This document shows, one piece after another, positions 42,787 to 51,299 of a DNA stretch of 64,000 bases (its first letter is position 1; each line of letters starts with the position of its first letter). The DNA comes from Polaromonas sp. 39-63-25 (GTDB lineage: Bacteria > Pseudomonadota > Gammaproteobacteria > Burkholderiales > Burkholderiaceae_C). The position numbers and the translations under genes were made by a program. The stretch covers positions 1-64,000 of the forward strand of contig NZ_NCJH01000010.1 of the NCBI RefSeq assembly GCF_002278925.1, in the 5' to 3' direction. The notes under the pieces are model-generated. The model did no database searches and was not told where the DNA came from. It saw nothing but the letters and a program-made list of their open reading frames with translations.

Positions 42787-42866
42787 TACCAGCCGCGAAT
42801 CATGGCCGATATGCAGATGCCGGCCACTATGCCGACCAGAAGGCAGATGGCGTATCCGGTGATCAT
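42786..42866 (-). CDS. 26-residue membrane peptide in the lysis cassette
   Basis: MITGYAICLLVGIVAGICIS then AMIRGW. The ATG overlaps the holin-family stop (ATGA) and its stop overlaps the next start. A single hydrophobic helix spans nearly the whole peptide. Tight coupling on both sides supports translation; it may modulate the holin. Confidence 0.5.
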   Translation of the reverse strand: MITGYAICLLVGIVAGICISAMIRGW

Positions 42867-43384
42867 TTGGCGGGCGCCTGTGCGAGCAGTTCGCTCTTTT
42901 GTGCGCTGCCGCTGCTGGTGCCGTACCAGTAGGCCATGACCATGAGCGCAACGGAATCCATCAATCCGAGCACGCGTCCGACAACAATATCCGGCGTGTC
43001 TGCCGGCAGCCCGTTGAACAACACGTACCCCTCACACCCAAGCGTAAATGCCAGCAGAACCAGGCTGAGCCAAAAAAGGTAGCGCTGGGTGCCGCCTTGG
43101 ACATTGGCGTGCCGCGCTGAATCCCGGTCCTTGAAGGCAAGCTCTGCGTAGCGAAAGCCGCGCTCCTTTTCGTTGTTCTGGTACTCAAGTTCCAGCTTTT
43201 TGAGGGCGCTGATCTGCTCAGGAGTCATCTGCCCGGACTTGATGGCATCGGCAATCTTTGTCTGCGTGGCGTCTGACACGCCCAAGAGGTCGCCCACGGC
43301 GCTTACAGCGATGCCGCCCAGCGGTCCGAGAAAGGCAGTCGCCACGGTCGGGGCGATTGATTTGAGTGTTGCAAGCCAGTCCAT
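42863..43384 (-). CDS. Three-helix holin family protein
   Basis: A 173-residue protein matching the 3TM holin family of gene-transfer agents and phages. N-terminal hydrophobic segment (TVATAFLGPLGGIAVSAVGD), a charged coiled middle (SGQMTPEQISALKKLELEYQ), then two C-terminal helices (LFWLSLVLLAFTLGCEGYVL and VALMVMAYWYG). It lies 9 bp after the endolysin stop. It would permeabilise the inner membrane for release. Confidence 0.8.
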   Translation of the reverse strand: MDWLATLKSIAPTVATAFLGPLGGIAVSAVGDLLGVSDATQTKIADAIKSGQMTPEQISALKKLELEYQNNEKERGFRYAELAFKDRDSARHANVQGGTQRYLFWLSLVLLAFTLGCEGYVLFNGLPADTPDIVVGRVLGLMDSVALMVMAYWYGTSSGSAQKSELLAQAPAK

Positions 43385-43393
43385 AGCAGTCCT

Positions 43394-44005
43394 TTAGGCG
43401 AGTGCGGCACCAGCCGCGTGAGTTAATTCGATGCGGTCAGCAAGCCCAATAAGCCCGCCGTTGACCCTGTGAGAAACCTTTTCTGTGTCTCCAAGCATGG
43501 AATCAGGAATCCGGTCCTCCCACCATGCAATAGCTGCCTCAAGGGCGTATCGCGGCTGTTCCATGAGTTCCGGTAACCCGATAAGGTCCTGCCCCATGAG
43601 GTCGCCCACAATCCGGTAGTTGTCTTTCCCGGTAAGCTGAATCGGCCCGCGCCCGCGATACCGCCAGCCGTCGCCCGGGTCGGTGTTGCCCATGCGCCCG
43701 CCGTACACCCGGTTTGCCAGTGCCTCCGGGTTTCTTTCATAAGGCCGCGCATCGGCCAGCGTATGAAAGCGAGAGGGCCAAACCTTGCATAAGCGGTCAG
43801 CGCTGTAGTTCAGGTTTTCGCTGAATCGTGTCAGCCCTGCGGATTCGTGCAAAACTTGCCCGAGAAAATCGTCTATTTCCGCATCGCCCTGGCTGAAGCT
43901 CCCGGGCTTGACTACATCGGCAAACACCTCAGACCAGACGGCGGCCACGGTCGGCTTGACTTGGCAACGGACCAAAATGTCGTACCAGTCGTGCGCGGTT
44001 TTCAT
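43394..44005 (-). CDS. GH19 chitinase-like endolysin
   Basis: Peptidoglycan-cleaving lysis enzyme, 203 residues from MKTAHDWYDILVRCQVKPTV (44005, with GAGG five bases upstream). Glycoside hydrolase 19 motifs: FLGQVLHESAGLTRFSENLN with the catalytic Glu, the second acidic region YSADRLCKVWPSRF, and RYRGRGPIQLTGKDNY. No signal peptide, so export depends on the holin genes. Confidence 0.92.
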   Translation of the reverse strand: MKTAHDWYDILVRCQVKPTVAAVWSEVFADVVKPGSFSQGDAEIDDFLGQVLHESAGLTRFSENLNYSADRLCKVWPSRFHTLADARPYERNPEALANRVYGGRMGNTDPGDGWRYRGRGPIQLTGKDNYRIVGDLMGQDLIGLPELMEQPRYALEAAIAWWEDRIPDSMLGDTEKVSHRVNGGLIGLADRIELTHAAGAALA

Positions 44006-44193
44006 AGCGACCTCATGCAAGCAACGCTGTCCTCACCCTTGTCCCAGCCCTTGGTGTAGCCGTCATTCCAAGCTGATTGCATGGCCTTCACCAGATTTGC
44101 TTTTGTCAGCGTCAGGCAGTCGTCGCAGGTATCCGGCTTTGTCGTTGCGCAGCCGGTCAGCAGTAGCAAAACGAGAATCAGCGGTTTGACCAT
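44002..44193 (-). CDS. Small lipoprotein, Rz1-like position
   Basis: 63 residues starting MVKPLILVLLLLTGCATTKP: a lipobox LLTGC with Cys15. Three more cysteines follow in the mature part. It overlaps both the holin (16 bases) and the endolysin starts. By position it may be a spanin-type outer-membrane lipoprotein, though it lacks the Pro-rich Rz1 sequence. Confidence 0.65.
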   Translation of the reverse strand: MVKPLILVLLLLTGCATTKPDTCDDCLTLTKANLVKAMQSAWNDGYTKGWDKGEDSVACMRSL

Positions 44194-44363
44194 TTTTTGT
44201 ACAACCAGTCCAGAATCAGGAACAGCGAATAAATGGCGGCCAGCATCGCGGCGAAGTCGCCCCATGACGTGATGCCTACTGACTCCAGCCACTTGGAAAA
44301 GGCAACGCCCCCCCATGCGACGGTCGCTTTTAGTACGGGGTTGTTTTGCTCGTGCATGGGCAT
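44178..44363 (-). CDS. Phage holin
   Basis: 61 residues (MPMHEQNNPVLKATVAWGGV..) with one clear helix (DFAAMLAAIYSLFLILDWLY) and a charged C-terminus (KKWSNR); the first part AFSKWLESVGITSW is amphipathic. It matches small holins that precede endolysins in podoviruses. First gene of the lysis cassette. Start 44363 or 44357. Confidence 0.78.
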   Translation of the reverse strand: MPMHEQNNPVLKATVAWGGVAFSKWLESVGITSWGDFAAMLAAIYSLFLILDWLYKKWSNR

Positions 44364-44382
44364 GGTCCTTATCGGTTGGGCG

Positions 44383-44407
44383 TAAAAAAGCCCGCACGCG
44401 GCGGGTT
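44383..44407 (-). terminator. Rho-independent terminator before the lysis cassette
   Basis: On the minus strand: stem CCCGC/GCGGG followed by CTTTTTT. It lies between the propeller protein gene and the holin, so it would end or attenuate transcription from the structural genes. Confidence 0.7.
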
Positions 44408-44426
44408 GGTGTTGGGGTTGTTGTTT

Positions 44427-45338
44427 TTAGAGCCGCTTGTCGGCGTACTCAAACTGCCTGAAAAAATCGCCCTCTGATCCAATGTAGACGGCGCGCTTCA
44501 ATGCAACGCGGTCCTGCTGGTCGCCATCTGCATACAGGAATGTGGTAACTCCAAGGGCCTGCACCATGTCAACATCAGAGTTGTTTATTCCTTCGCCTCC
44601 GGTCGGCTCAAATGCTGGCTTTGTTGCGTGCTGCCAGACCTTCAAATCCCGGCTTCGCGCCGCAACCGTAACGAACCTTTTCTTTGCGTTGTCCTCGTCC
44701 AGAATGGTGAGGTACAGCATGTAATACCAGCCGTCGATATGCCGCAGCGTCGGGCAGGCCGCATACCTTGTCCGGTCGAACGGCTCGCCAACTGGCGTCC
44801 AGTTTCTCATGTCTGGTGAAGTCGCAAAGCGCGGTGTAAACCCGACCACTCCCTTTTCCTGCACCTCGTAGGCCATCACGAATCCAGCAGGCCCGCGAGT
44901 AACTGATGTGTTCAATATCTGCTGGTCTGGAGCGGCACGCAATACTGTTTCTGGCTTGGACCAATTTCGCAGGTCTGCGGAACTCAGGGACACGACAAGA
45001 TCAGACTTTTCAGAATCTGAGGCGAAGATGGTCACCCGGCCACCGTCAACAAAAGCAGAAATCAGGCTCAGTCCCGGCAGTTGCAGGGTTGCAATATGCT
45101 TGCCTCCAATCTCCTGAATAATCACCTCACTGACCAGTGGCGCTCCTCGTGGTGACCGTTTGTGAATGATGGCGTACATCGTCCAATTGAAGACTATCGG
45201 GGTAGACTCCATCACGTCCCGCATGTAGACGGAGTCTTGCTTGTAAATGCCGCGAATACCGATGCTGGGTGTGGTTGACCACCACAGCGGAAACCATGTC
45301 AACAGAAGAAGCGCAAGGGTGGATAGTCCAATTTTCAT
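44427..45338 (-). CDS. Exported five-bladed propeller protein (GH43-like), prophage
   Basis: A 303-residue protein beginning with a hydrophobic signal or anchor (STLALLLLTWFPLWW). Repeated blade-like motifs follow (ATSPDMRNWTPVGEPF, YAACPTLRHIDGWYYMLYLT, AARSRDLKVWQHA), as in glycoside hydrolase family 43/32-type propellers. It is a paralogue of the next upstream gene (shared NTSV, MAYE, RY-ACPTL, W-YM-YL). It may act on surface polysaccharide, as a conversion factor or spike. The catalytic acids cannot be assigned with confidence. Confidence 0.7.
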   Translation of the reverse strand: MKIGLSTLALLLLTWFPLWWSTTPSIGIRGIYKQDSVYMRDVMESTPIVFNWTMYAIIHKRSPRGAPLVSEVIIQEIGGKHIATLQLPGLSLISAFVDGGRVTIFASDSEKSDLVVSLSSADLRNWSKPETVLRAAPDQQILNTSVTRGPAGFVMAYEVQEKGVVGFTPRFATSPDMRNWTPVGEPFDRTRYAACPTLRHIDGWYYMLYLTILDEDNAKKRFVTVAARSRDLKVWQHATKPAFEPTGGEGINNSDVDMVQALGVTTFLYADGDQQDRVALKRAVYIGSEGDFFRQFEYADKRL

Positions 45339-45351
45339 GACTACATCATAG

Positions 45352-46161
45352 TCACGGAATCGCTGCCAGGAATTGGTTTTGTGTTTGAGTCCACCAAACG
45401 CGCTTCACATCCATCGAGGTTGTCTGGTCGCCAACCGAGTAGAGCGCGTAAGTCACACCGTTGAACTCAACAAAACCAAAGTCGGATACGTTAATCAAGT
45501 CATCCGGGAATTTTGGAAGCAGAATATAGCTGGTTGATTCAACCCACGTAGCAGCCGGGTCCGATGCCTTGGCAACGCGAGTGCGGAATTGGCCGCCTTC
45601 GTGCACAAGATAAAACATATACCAGCAATTGTTTGCCGTCGAAAACTTCAAGGTCGGACACGCGACGTATCTTTCTGCTCCATAAACTCCGCCGTATGGA
45701 GTCCATGGTCCGTTGGGGCTACTGGAGGAATGCCAGCGAATACTGAACATCGGAGTACCAAGCTCGTCCGTTTCATAGGCCATGATGTATCTGTTGTTCA
45801 ACGGGTCATAACAGACACTTGTATTAAACAAATACTGCCCCTGCGAGGTCGAGGTCCACGCATCATCGGGCGTCGTCCAGACCAGCATGTTCGGATCAGT
45901 GGTGGACATATGCCTGATGCTTTTGCTCAAAACTTGATCCGTACCCCAGAAATGCAGCGTTGAACCAACGACAAGGGCGCATCCAAGGCCAAGACCGTGA
46001 TTTGGCACCTCGGCAATTAATTCCCCCGTGAAGTAGTCGCAAATACTCAGCAGATTCGTCTTTTCAGGAATCCGCGACGAATAGAGAACAATCAACCTGC
46101 CGTTGAACACAACTGGCTCCGCTTCGACAGCGAAAGGAATGAATACGTGCGATGAAAACAT
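45352..46161 (-). CDS. Five-bladed propeller protein (GH43-like), virion-associated paralogue
   Basis: 269 residues without signal peptide. It carries the same pattern as its neighbour: YLFNTSVCYDPLNNRYIMAY, RYVACPTLKFSTANNCWYMF, and blades ending in W/P motifs. It follows the tail fibre gene by about 60 bp and precedes the exported paralogue by 13 bp. The lack of a signal and the fibre neighbour suggest a tail-spike or fibre-associated glycan-binding role. Confidence 0.7.
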   Translation of the reverse strand: MFSSHVFIPFAVEAEPVVFNGRLIVLYSSRIPEKTNLLSICDYFTGELIAEVPNHGLGLGCALVVGSTLHFWGTDQVLSKSIRHMSTTDPNMLVWTTPDDAWTSTSQGQYLFNTSVCYDPLNNRYIMAYETDELGTPMFSIRWHSSSSPNGPWTPYGGVYGAERYVACPTLKFSTANNCWYMFYLVHEGGQFRTRVAKASDPAATWVESTSYILLPKFPDDLINVSDFGFVEFNGVTYALYSVGDQTTSMDVKRVWWTQTQNQFLAAIP

Positions 46162-46221
46162 GATGGCCTTTGGTTAACTTCTAGCTTTACAGGGAGCAGT
46201 GAGATTGCCGAAAGTGGTACG

Positions 46222-46992
46222 TCATGCGAACGCCTCCACGACAAGAGCCCAGTTTGCGTTTGTGAGGTTTGTTGCTGAGCCGGTAGTCGCGTTTGCGGCT
46301 GAGAAACAGGTTGCACTCGATGAATACCGAATAACGATGTTTGTGGTGTTGACAATAACGCTGGTGCCGATGGGCGAGCCATCAACCCTGTTGTGTTCGC
46401 TGTTGGTCAGCAACTTGTCGCCGATGGAGTAGCCATACTCGGCGGTCAGACATTTCAGCCATAAGATTACTATTCTTGGCTCTTTGGTCAGTCCGTGCGC
46501 CAATGTAAGTGCGCCGCCTGTTGTAATGGTCTGATTGCCGCTGCTATATCCGGGAATCGATGGCAACCGCTCCACCAGCGCCTGTGTGGTGCTGATGAGC
46601 GTTACCCGGCTGCGGTGGTTGATGGGGATGTCGTTCGCTGCGATGTTGCTGTAAGTGCCGTCGCTGTTTTCTTTAACCAGGTTCGGCGGTGTTGCAATCC
46701 CGCTAATTGCAAGCGTTGGATCGGCACCAGAGGCTGCGTTGAAGTTGACAAAAAACGACTGATTGGCCGCATAGGCGGTGATCGCTGGCGATGGCGTCAG
46801 CGTGTAGGCTGTGCTGGTGCCTGCGGTCGTGAATGCCGTATAAGCCTGCGATTGCGTAGCATCAAGCAGATTACGGATGAATCCGCCGTGCGCGCGCTGC
46901 ACGTCATCAAGCACGCTGGGGGCATTGCTTCCTGCGGGGTAGTTGGACGCAGCCGTTGCAGACAGGTCGGTGATAACTGTTGGAATTGGCAT
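46222..46992 (-). CDS. Phage tail fibre-like protein
   Basis: A 256-residue Ser/Thr/Ala-rich protein (MPIPTVITDLSATAASNYPA). Its N-terminal part (NAPSVLDDVQRAHGGFIRNL) is seen in short tail fibres of podo- and siphoviruses, and its C-terminal beta-rich domain may be the receptor-binding tip. It is preceded on its strand by a strong terminator, so it is probably expressed from its own promoter or by readthrough. Confidence 0.72.
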   Translation of the reverse strand: MPIPTVITDLSATAASNYPAGSNAPSVLDDVQRAHGGFIRNLLDATQSQAYTAFTTAGTSTAYTLTPSPAITAYAANQSFFVNFNAASGADPTLAISGIATPPNLVKENSDGTYSNIAANDIPINHRSRVTLISTTQALVERLPSIPGYSSGNQTITTGGALTLAHGLTKEPRIVILWLKCLTAEYGYSIGDKLLTNSEHNRVDGSPIGTSVIVNTTNIVIRYSSSATCFSAANATTGSATNLTNANWALVVEAFA

Positions 46993-47012
46993 TTATTACC
47001 TCTTTTGGACGT

Positions 47013-47037
47013 AAAAAAACCGCCTCGGGGGCGGTTT
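47013..47037 (-). terminator. Rho-independent terminator after the internal virion genes
   Basis: On the minus strand the stem AAACCGCC/GGCGGTTT has a five-base loop and is followed by TTTTTTT. It separates the virion protein gene ending at 47150 from the tail fibre gene. Confidence 0.8.
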
Positions 47038-47070
47038 GGTGGTTTTGCAGTTACGGCTTAGAATTTGCCG

Positions 47071-47163
47071 ATGGAAATTACCGACTGGATGATCTGGAAG
47101 CTTGTAATCGTTGCGGTACTGGCTTTTTGCTATCGCTTTTGGAAGGCGTTCACTGGCCGATAA
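47071..47163 (+). CDS. 30-residue membrane peptide, antisense to the phage operon
   Basis: ATG at 47071 opens MEITDWMIWKLVIVAVLAFC, then YRFWKAFTGR and TAA at 47161-47163. One hydrophobic helix flanked by charged residues is a sensible membrane peptide. The 3' end overlaps the end of the minus-strand virion gene by 14 bases. There is no strong ribosome site; a TAGAAT -10-like box lies 12 bases upstream. Confidence 0.4.
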   Translation: MEITDWMIWKLVIVAVLAFCYRFWKAFTGR

Positions 47164-48841
47164 GTCCCTGCGCAAGTAGGGGGTTCGTCCGGTACATCAG
47201 TGGCAATGCTTCATCGAGCGTGTTGCTGAGCAAGCCCGGGCCGCCGCCCTGGTTAAGCAATCCCTGCTGCGCACCCTTGGAAAACATGATTGAGCGGGCC
47301 ATGGGAGGCGCCACGAACGGAACCGCCCCAAGCGCCAAACCAAGGCCGCCCGTAGCGACTCCACCCATACCCGTTGCCACCCCTCCCGCGCTACCGGCTG
47401 CGCTCATTGCAGCGGCAAGTCCGGCCTTGAGGTTGTGAGCCCCGGGGCTTCCTACCTGCTGAGGCGTCATTGCAGCTTTTGGGAATGCGCTGGCGAACCG
47501 GCCCGCCGTATCCAGACCATCCGACAGGGGCTTACCCTTCTCATAAAGCCGCCCAAACACGCGGGCATCTACCGTACCGGATGCGTCGTTGAGCGCGCGG
47601 CTAACGGTGTACGTTTTGGCAATCTGCTTGCGAGCTGCGCGAAGGGCTGGGATCAGTTCGTCTTTTCCTGCCGTCTTTGCGTGGTTTTCAAGTGCTGTTT
47701 CCAGTTGGTCAGACAGTTGTCGGGCCGCTTTTGCCTTCACCAAGTCGTCAGGGCTGGCTGAGCGGTTGTAAGCGTTAAACCACCCTTGCGACTCGTTGCG
47801 GGCGACTTTCAGCGCCTCCAGATCCGTCGCAGCTTGAGGCGACAAGCTAGACACATCCGCGTAAGCCTTGCCGGCCGTCTTGCGCAGATCGTCCATCGTG
47901 CCGCGTGTCAGTGGAATGTCGTCAGCAATTCCGAGAGCTTGGCGCGTCAGCTTTTCGGTTACTTCGGTGTTTTTGGTGGAGGCGAACTGTTGGGTTGCCT
48001 GCTTGCCGGAAATAGACTCGATGACGCTGTTTTTAAACGTGGGCTTGATCATGTTAGGCGGAATGACATAACCGGCATCCATGGACTCTTTTGCAGTCTG
48101 CAATTTTGTTGGGTTGACAGGCGGAACCTTTGATCCAAAGATGCCACCGATAGCCCCGCCGACCTCGCCAGCAAGCTTTGTGGCAACCGGGAAGCCACCG
48201 CCAATCATCATCCCTTCCGGAGCATCCTGCGGATTGACAATACCCGCCGTCACAGCACCGTTAACAGCGCCACCAGCCACGCGTGTCGCCAGTCCACCCG
48301 CCCCGGTGTAGCCGCTAGCAGACATGCCGCCCGTGCTGATGGCATCGAGCAAGCCGGGTATTGCCGTAGCTGCGCCGGGGATCTTTGCGATCAGGTTTGA
48401 CACCAAGCCGCCAGCCCCAGAACTGCCGCCTATTTCGGCCAGCAGTTTGGTGGTCTTGTAGGGCGTCGATTCTGGGTTGGAGCCAATGGCAGAAGTCAGC
48501 CCCGCGTCTATGTCCCTGCGCCTCTGTGTGTTGGCTGGGACAGCATTTGCGGGCATCCCCATTGCCGATCCGAGCGCTTCTTCGCCGTAGTCGAACGGAG
48601 CGAGCAGGGTTGAGCCGACTGAGCCAGCGCCACGAACCGCACCACCAACAGCATCGCGCCCGCTATAGCTCATAGCCTTGTCGAAGCCTTCGCCACGAAG
48701 GCCAACAGGTGCGGATTTTTTAGGCGCGGCTGTGACTTGCGCTGGGGCGGCCGGCTTTGAAGACGGCGCAGAAAACACATCCGCGTCAAATCCACCAGAT
48801 GCAGCGGGCGCCCCAAAAACATCAGCGTCAAAACCAGCCAT
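47150..48841 (-). CDS. Large phage virion/internal protein
   Basis: 563 residues rich in Gly and Ala. The start has two copies of GFDADVF, followed by long amphipathic stretches (LVSNLIAKIPGAATAIPGLL, GGAVNGAVTAGIVN) and a helical middle. This composition and the position after the adaptor genes resemble injected or internal core proteins of podoviruses that help pass DNA through the envelope. No enzyme motif seen. Confidence 0.65.
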   Translation of the reverse strand: MAGFDADVFGAPAASGGFDADVFSAPSSKPAAPAQVTAAPKKSAPVGLRGEGFDKAMSYSGRDAVGGAVRGAGSVGSTLLAPFDYGEEALGSAMGMPANAVPANTQRRRDIDAGLTSAIGSNPESTPYKTTKLLAEIGGSSGAGGLVSNLIAKIPGAATAIPGLLDAISTGGMSASGYTGAGGLATRVAGGAVNGAVTAGIVNPQDAPEGMMIGGGFPVATKLAGEVGGAIGGIFGSKVPPVNPTKLQTAKESMDAGYVIPPNMIKPTFKNSVIESISGKQATQQFASTKNTEVTEKLTRQALGIADDIPLTRGTMDDLRKTAGKAYADVSSLSPQAATDLEALKVARNESQGWFNAYNRSASPDDLVKAKAARQLSDQLETALENHAKTAGKDELIPALRAARKQIAKTYTVSRALNDASGTVDARVFGRLYEKGKPLSDGLDTAGRFASAFPKAAMTPQQVGSPGAHNLKAGLAAAMSAAGSAGGVATGMGGVATGGLGLALGAVPFVAPPMARSIMFSKGAQQGLLNQGGGPGLLSNTLDEALPLMYRTNPLLAQGLIGQ

Positions 48842-50370
48842 TATTTGCCCTTGAACAGTGGGTTTTGGTTAGACCATGCGGACATCTGCTCGAAAAAGCC
48901 GTTGTCCAGGCGTCCGTACTTTTTCTCATAATTGCGGGCGAAGGTAGCTGTCTGCACCTTTCGCTGTTCGACAGCAATCTTTGCCGCCAACAATTGAGCG
49001 CGGCCTTGCGCGGACTGGCTGGCATTCGGGATCATGCTGACAAGGTAGTTACGGTCAGCGTCCGACATGGCCCCCGGCATGCCTGCGCCGTTTGCTGGAT
49101 TACGCAGTTCCAGCGCCATCTCGTTACCGAGCGCGGCAGCGGCCTCTTTATTGGAGAGATTTTTGTCAATCTTGAAGCCAAGCGAGTTCATAGCGCTGGC
49201 AATATTGGTGCCGGTGGCTGTCAGGGTTCCGCCGTCTACGTCCTGCAACAGCTTGCCGAGCTGCTGATATTTGGCAATGGTCGAAGGCGCAGAAAACCCG
49301 GCGTTCATGATGGTTTTGCGCGTTTCGCCGATGTCTTTGGTGGCGTTGACGGCGTACTCTTTATCCGTCGCGGCCTTGGTCGCCTCCGCAGCAGAAGGCC
49401 CAGCCGCCATGTTCCCGGACGGCATTGGCGTAACCTTAGCGGCCTGCTGCAAGTCGGCCAGATGCGCCTGCAGTTGAGCGCGGGAGCCGGGATCAAGTGG
49501 CTTGGTCGCAAGGTCGGTCTGCACGGCCTTGATTTCGCGCTGAATGCCTGCGGGGTCGGCGCCCATGTTGCCCTGTGCGTCAGCACGCATACCAGCCTCG
49601 CTACGATTGAGCGCGGGAGCGGGACGCACCACTGCGCCCTCGGAGGTGAATTCCTCGCGCTGCGTGGCAGGATTGAACACCCTGATAGGCTTGAAGTCAG
49701 CAGATGCGCCCTGATAGGCCCGGAATGTGTCAAGCGCACCCTTTGGAGCGCCCACCACAAGCCCGCCTTGCCCGTCAGGCTGCCATGCGGTGACCTTGCC
49801 GTCTGCACTGGAGGCCATACCGCCCTGCATCCCGCCCGTGAAGCCTGGCGCGCTGGTGTTGACCAGATTGCCATTGACGTTCTGCCAGTTCGGCTTCGTA
49901 CGCTCGGAAATCAATTCAGAGATTTTCTTGCCGCCGTTGAATTTGTAGTCCGCCACCACCGCTTCGTAAGGGATGCCGAACTGCTGGGAGATTTGTTGCG
50001 CCGTGAAGCCGCCAGCAGGAGCCGCTTGACCACCGGGCGCGGCGGGGCCTGCAGCACCAGGCATGGCGCCGGGAGCCGCAGGCGATGCGCCAAGCAAGCC
50101 GCCGCCCATAAACTGCGCGTCCAATTCCTGCTCTTTCTGCGCCATGAGCAATTGCTGCTGACGAAGCTGCGCCTGGCTGGCGTTCTCGTCAACCTGCGAC
50201 TGCAGCAGCTTGTTTTGCAGCGCGCCGCGTTTTTGTGCGTCCTGCCCCTGCATTGCGGATTGGATGCGCTGGCCGAAGCTCATGGGCGTTGGCGAGTAAC
50301 CACCCGCAGCGAGCAGGCCCAAGCCCAGGCGGGCTTCATCGGTGTTGAGGGCGTCGAGTAGGCCGGCCAT
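48841..50370 (-). CDS. Phage internal virion protein
   Basis: 509 residues. N-terminus MAGLLDALNTDEARLGLGLL, then a Gln-rich coiled region (LRQQQLLMAQKEQELDAQF), a Gly/Pro/Ala linker and a helical C-terminal domain ending SNQNPLFKGK. The start touches the end of the next upstream gene. Probably part of the injected core or a structural protein; no named family recognised. Confidence 0.65.
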   Translation of the reverse strand: MAGLLDALNTDEARLGLGLLAAGGYSPTPMSFGQRIQSAMQGQDAQKRGALQNKLLQSQVDENASQAQLRQQQLLMAQKEQELDAQFMGGGLLGASPAAPGAMPGAAGPAAPGGQAAPAGGFTAQQISQQFGIPYEAVVADYKFNGGKKISELISERTKPNWQNVNGNLVNTSAPGFTGGMQGGMASSADGKVTAWQPDGQGGLVVGAPKGALDTFRAYQGASADFKPIRVFNPATQREEFTSEGAVVRPAPALNRSEAGMRADAQGNMGADPAGIQREIKAVQTDLATKPLDPGSRAQLQAHLADLQQAAKVTPMPSGNMAAGPSAAEATKAATDKEYAVNATKDIGETRKTIMNAGFSAPSTIAKYQQLGKLLQDVDGGTLTATGTNIASAMNSLGFKIDKNLSNKEAAAALGNEMALELRNPANGAGMPGAMSDADRNYLVSMIPNASQSAQGRAQLLAAKIAVEQRKVQTATFARNYEKKYGRLDNGFFEQMSAWSNQNPLFKGK

Positions 50371-50371
50371 G

Positions 50372-50989
50372 TCAGTAACCCCCTACGCCGGGACCGGCGT
50401 TTTCCGGATTGGCTGGACCGCCGCCATAGAAGGTTCTGTAGTAGTCGTAACTGAGTTGACTTGGGTCGGTTACGCCATACTGGCTCCGCATCAGGTCGCG
50501 CCAGCCGCTATAGGCGGCTTTGTAGTCGGCGGGTACGGCATCCATAGGCGACGGTGCGGCTTGGGTTGGCGCTGGAGCGGCAACTGCTTGCTGCACGACT
50601 GGCGCAGGAATAGGCGCTTGCATGTAAGGCGACGGTGCGGCGATTTTCTGCGGAGCCGGGAACTGGAAGGTCTGCGGGCGTGCGTCTTGGTTGCCACGAT
50701 CGAATGGCTGGAAGCCGTTCAATTGACCCAGTACCGAGCTGGTCAGGCTGCGCATGTAGTCGGCATTGCCATATTGGTTGTTATAGCCCTGCACTTGTTG
50801 AGCGTTGAACGGGTTGGCGGCGTATTGGCCCTGCAGCGCCTGCCCGCTCTTGATGTTTTCCTGCAACCACGGGGCGGCAGACGACCACGGGTCTTTCGAC
50901 ACGGTTTGCTGCTGCTGTTGCCCCCCCTCATCGCCGCCATCACTTAAAAGCCCACCAACGAGCCCAATTGCAGGTCCAATCCATGGCAT
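50372..50989 (-). CDS. Phage structural protein, Gln/Pro-rich
   Basis: 205 residues starting MPWIGPAIGLVGGLLSDGGD. A poly-Gln stretch and a Pro/Ala-rich middle precede a short folded C-terminus (YKAAYSGWRDLMRSQYGVTD). It lies between the two larger virion proteins in the same run. Likely a minor structural protein. Confidence 0.6.
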   Translation of the reverse strand: MPWIGPAIGLVGGLLSDGGDEGGQQQQQTVSKDPWSSAAPWLQENIKSGQALQGQYAANPFNAQQVQGYNNQYGNADYMRSLTSSVLGQLNGFQPFDRGNQDARPQTFQFPAPQKIAAPSPYMQAPIPAPVVQQAVAAPAPTQAAPSPMDAVPADYKAAYSGWRDLMRSQYGVTDPSQLSYDYYRTFYGGGPANPENAGPGVGGY

Positions 50990-50990
50990 A

Positions 50991-51299
50991 TCAATGCTCC
51001 TTAATCAAAACGTGATCGACCTTTTCAGGGTCTGTTTCCTCGGTAGCGTGGATACACAGCCATATCACGTCAGTTAACGCAGATACTGTGTGGGCCTTGC
51101 CAGCCTCAATTTTCAAAGTTGTGTACCCGGTAATTGCACGGGATTCATCGTCAACAGTCAGCAGCACAGAGCCGCTAACAAGGACCGATAAATGGTCAAA
51201 GCTGTGTTTGTGTTTTGGCAGGATGGTCCCCGCGTCTATGTGCGTTTCCTTGATGTAGGTATGCGCGCCGAAGTGGTGAACTATTCTTGTGGCAGTCAT
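50991..51299 (-). CDS. Phage cupin-fold protein
   Basis: 102 residues from MTATRIVHHFGAHTYIKETH at 51299. Cupin motif 1-like KHKHSFDHLSVLVSG provides the usual His residues and Glu is replaced; motif 2 is IEAGKAHTVSAL. It lies inside the structural cluster, with both neighbours touching. It may bind a metal or small ligand on the virion, or be a moron. Confidence 0.7.
   Translation of the reverse strand: MTATRIVHHFGAHTYIKETHIDAGTILPKHKHSFDHLSVLVSGSVLLTVDDESRAITGYTTLKIEAGKAHTVSALTDVIWLCIHATEETDPEKVDHVLIKEH

Noticed and set aside
46495-47061. Plus-strand ORF of 188 codons
   Set aside because: Antisense to the tail fibre gene, Cys/Arg-rich shadow composition.
48757-50361. Plus-strand ORF of 534 codons
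   Set aside because: Antisense to a phage virion gene that overlaps its neighbours in a coupled series.
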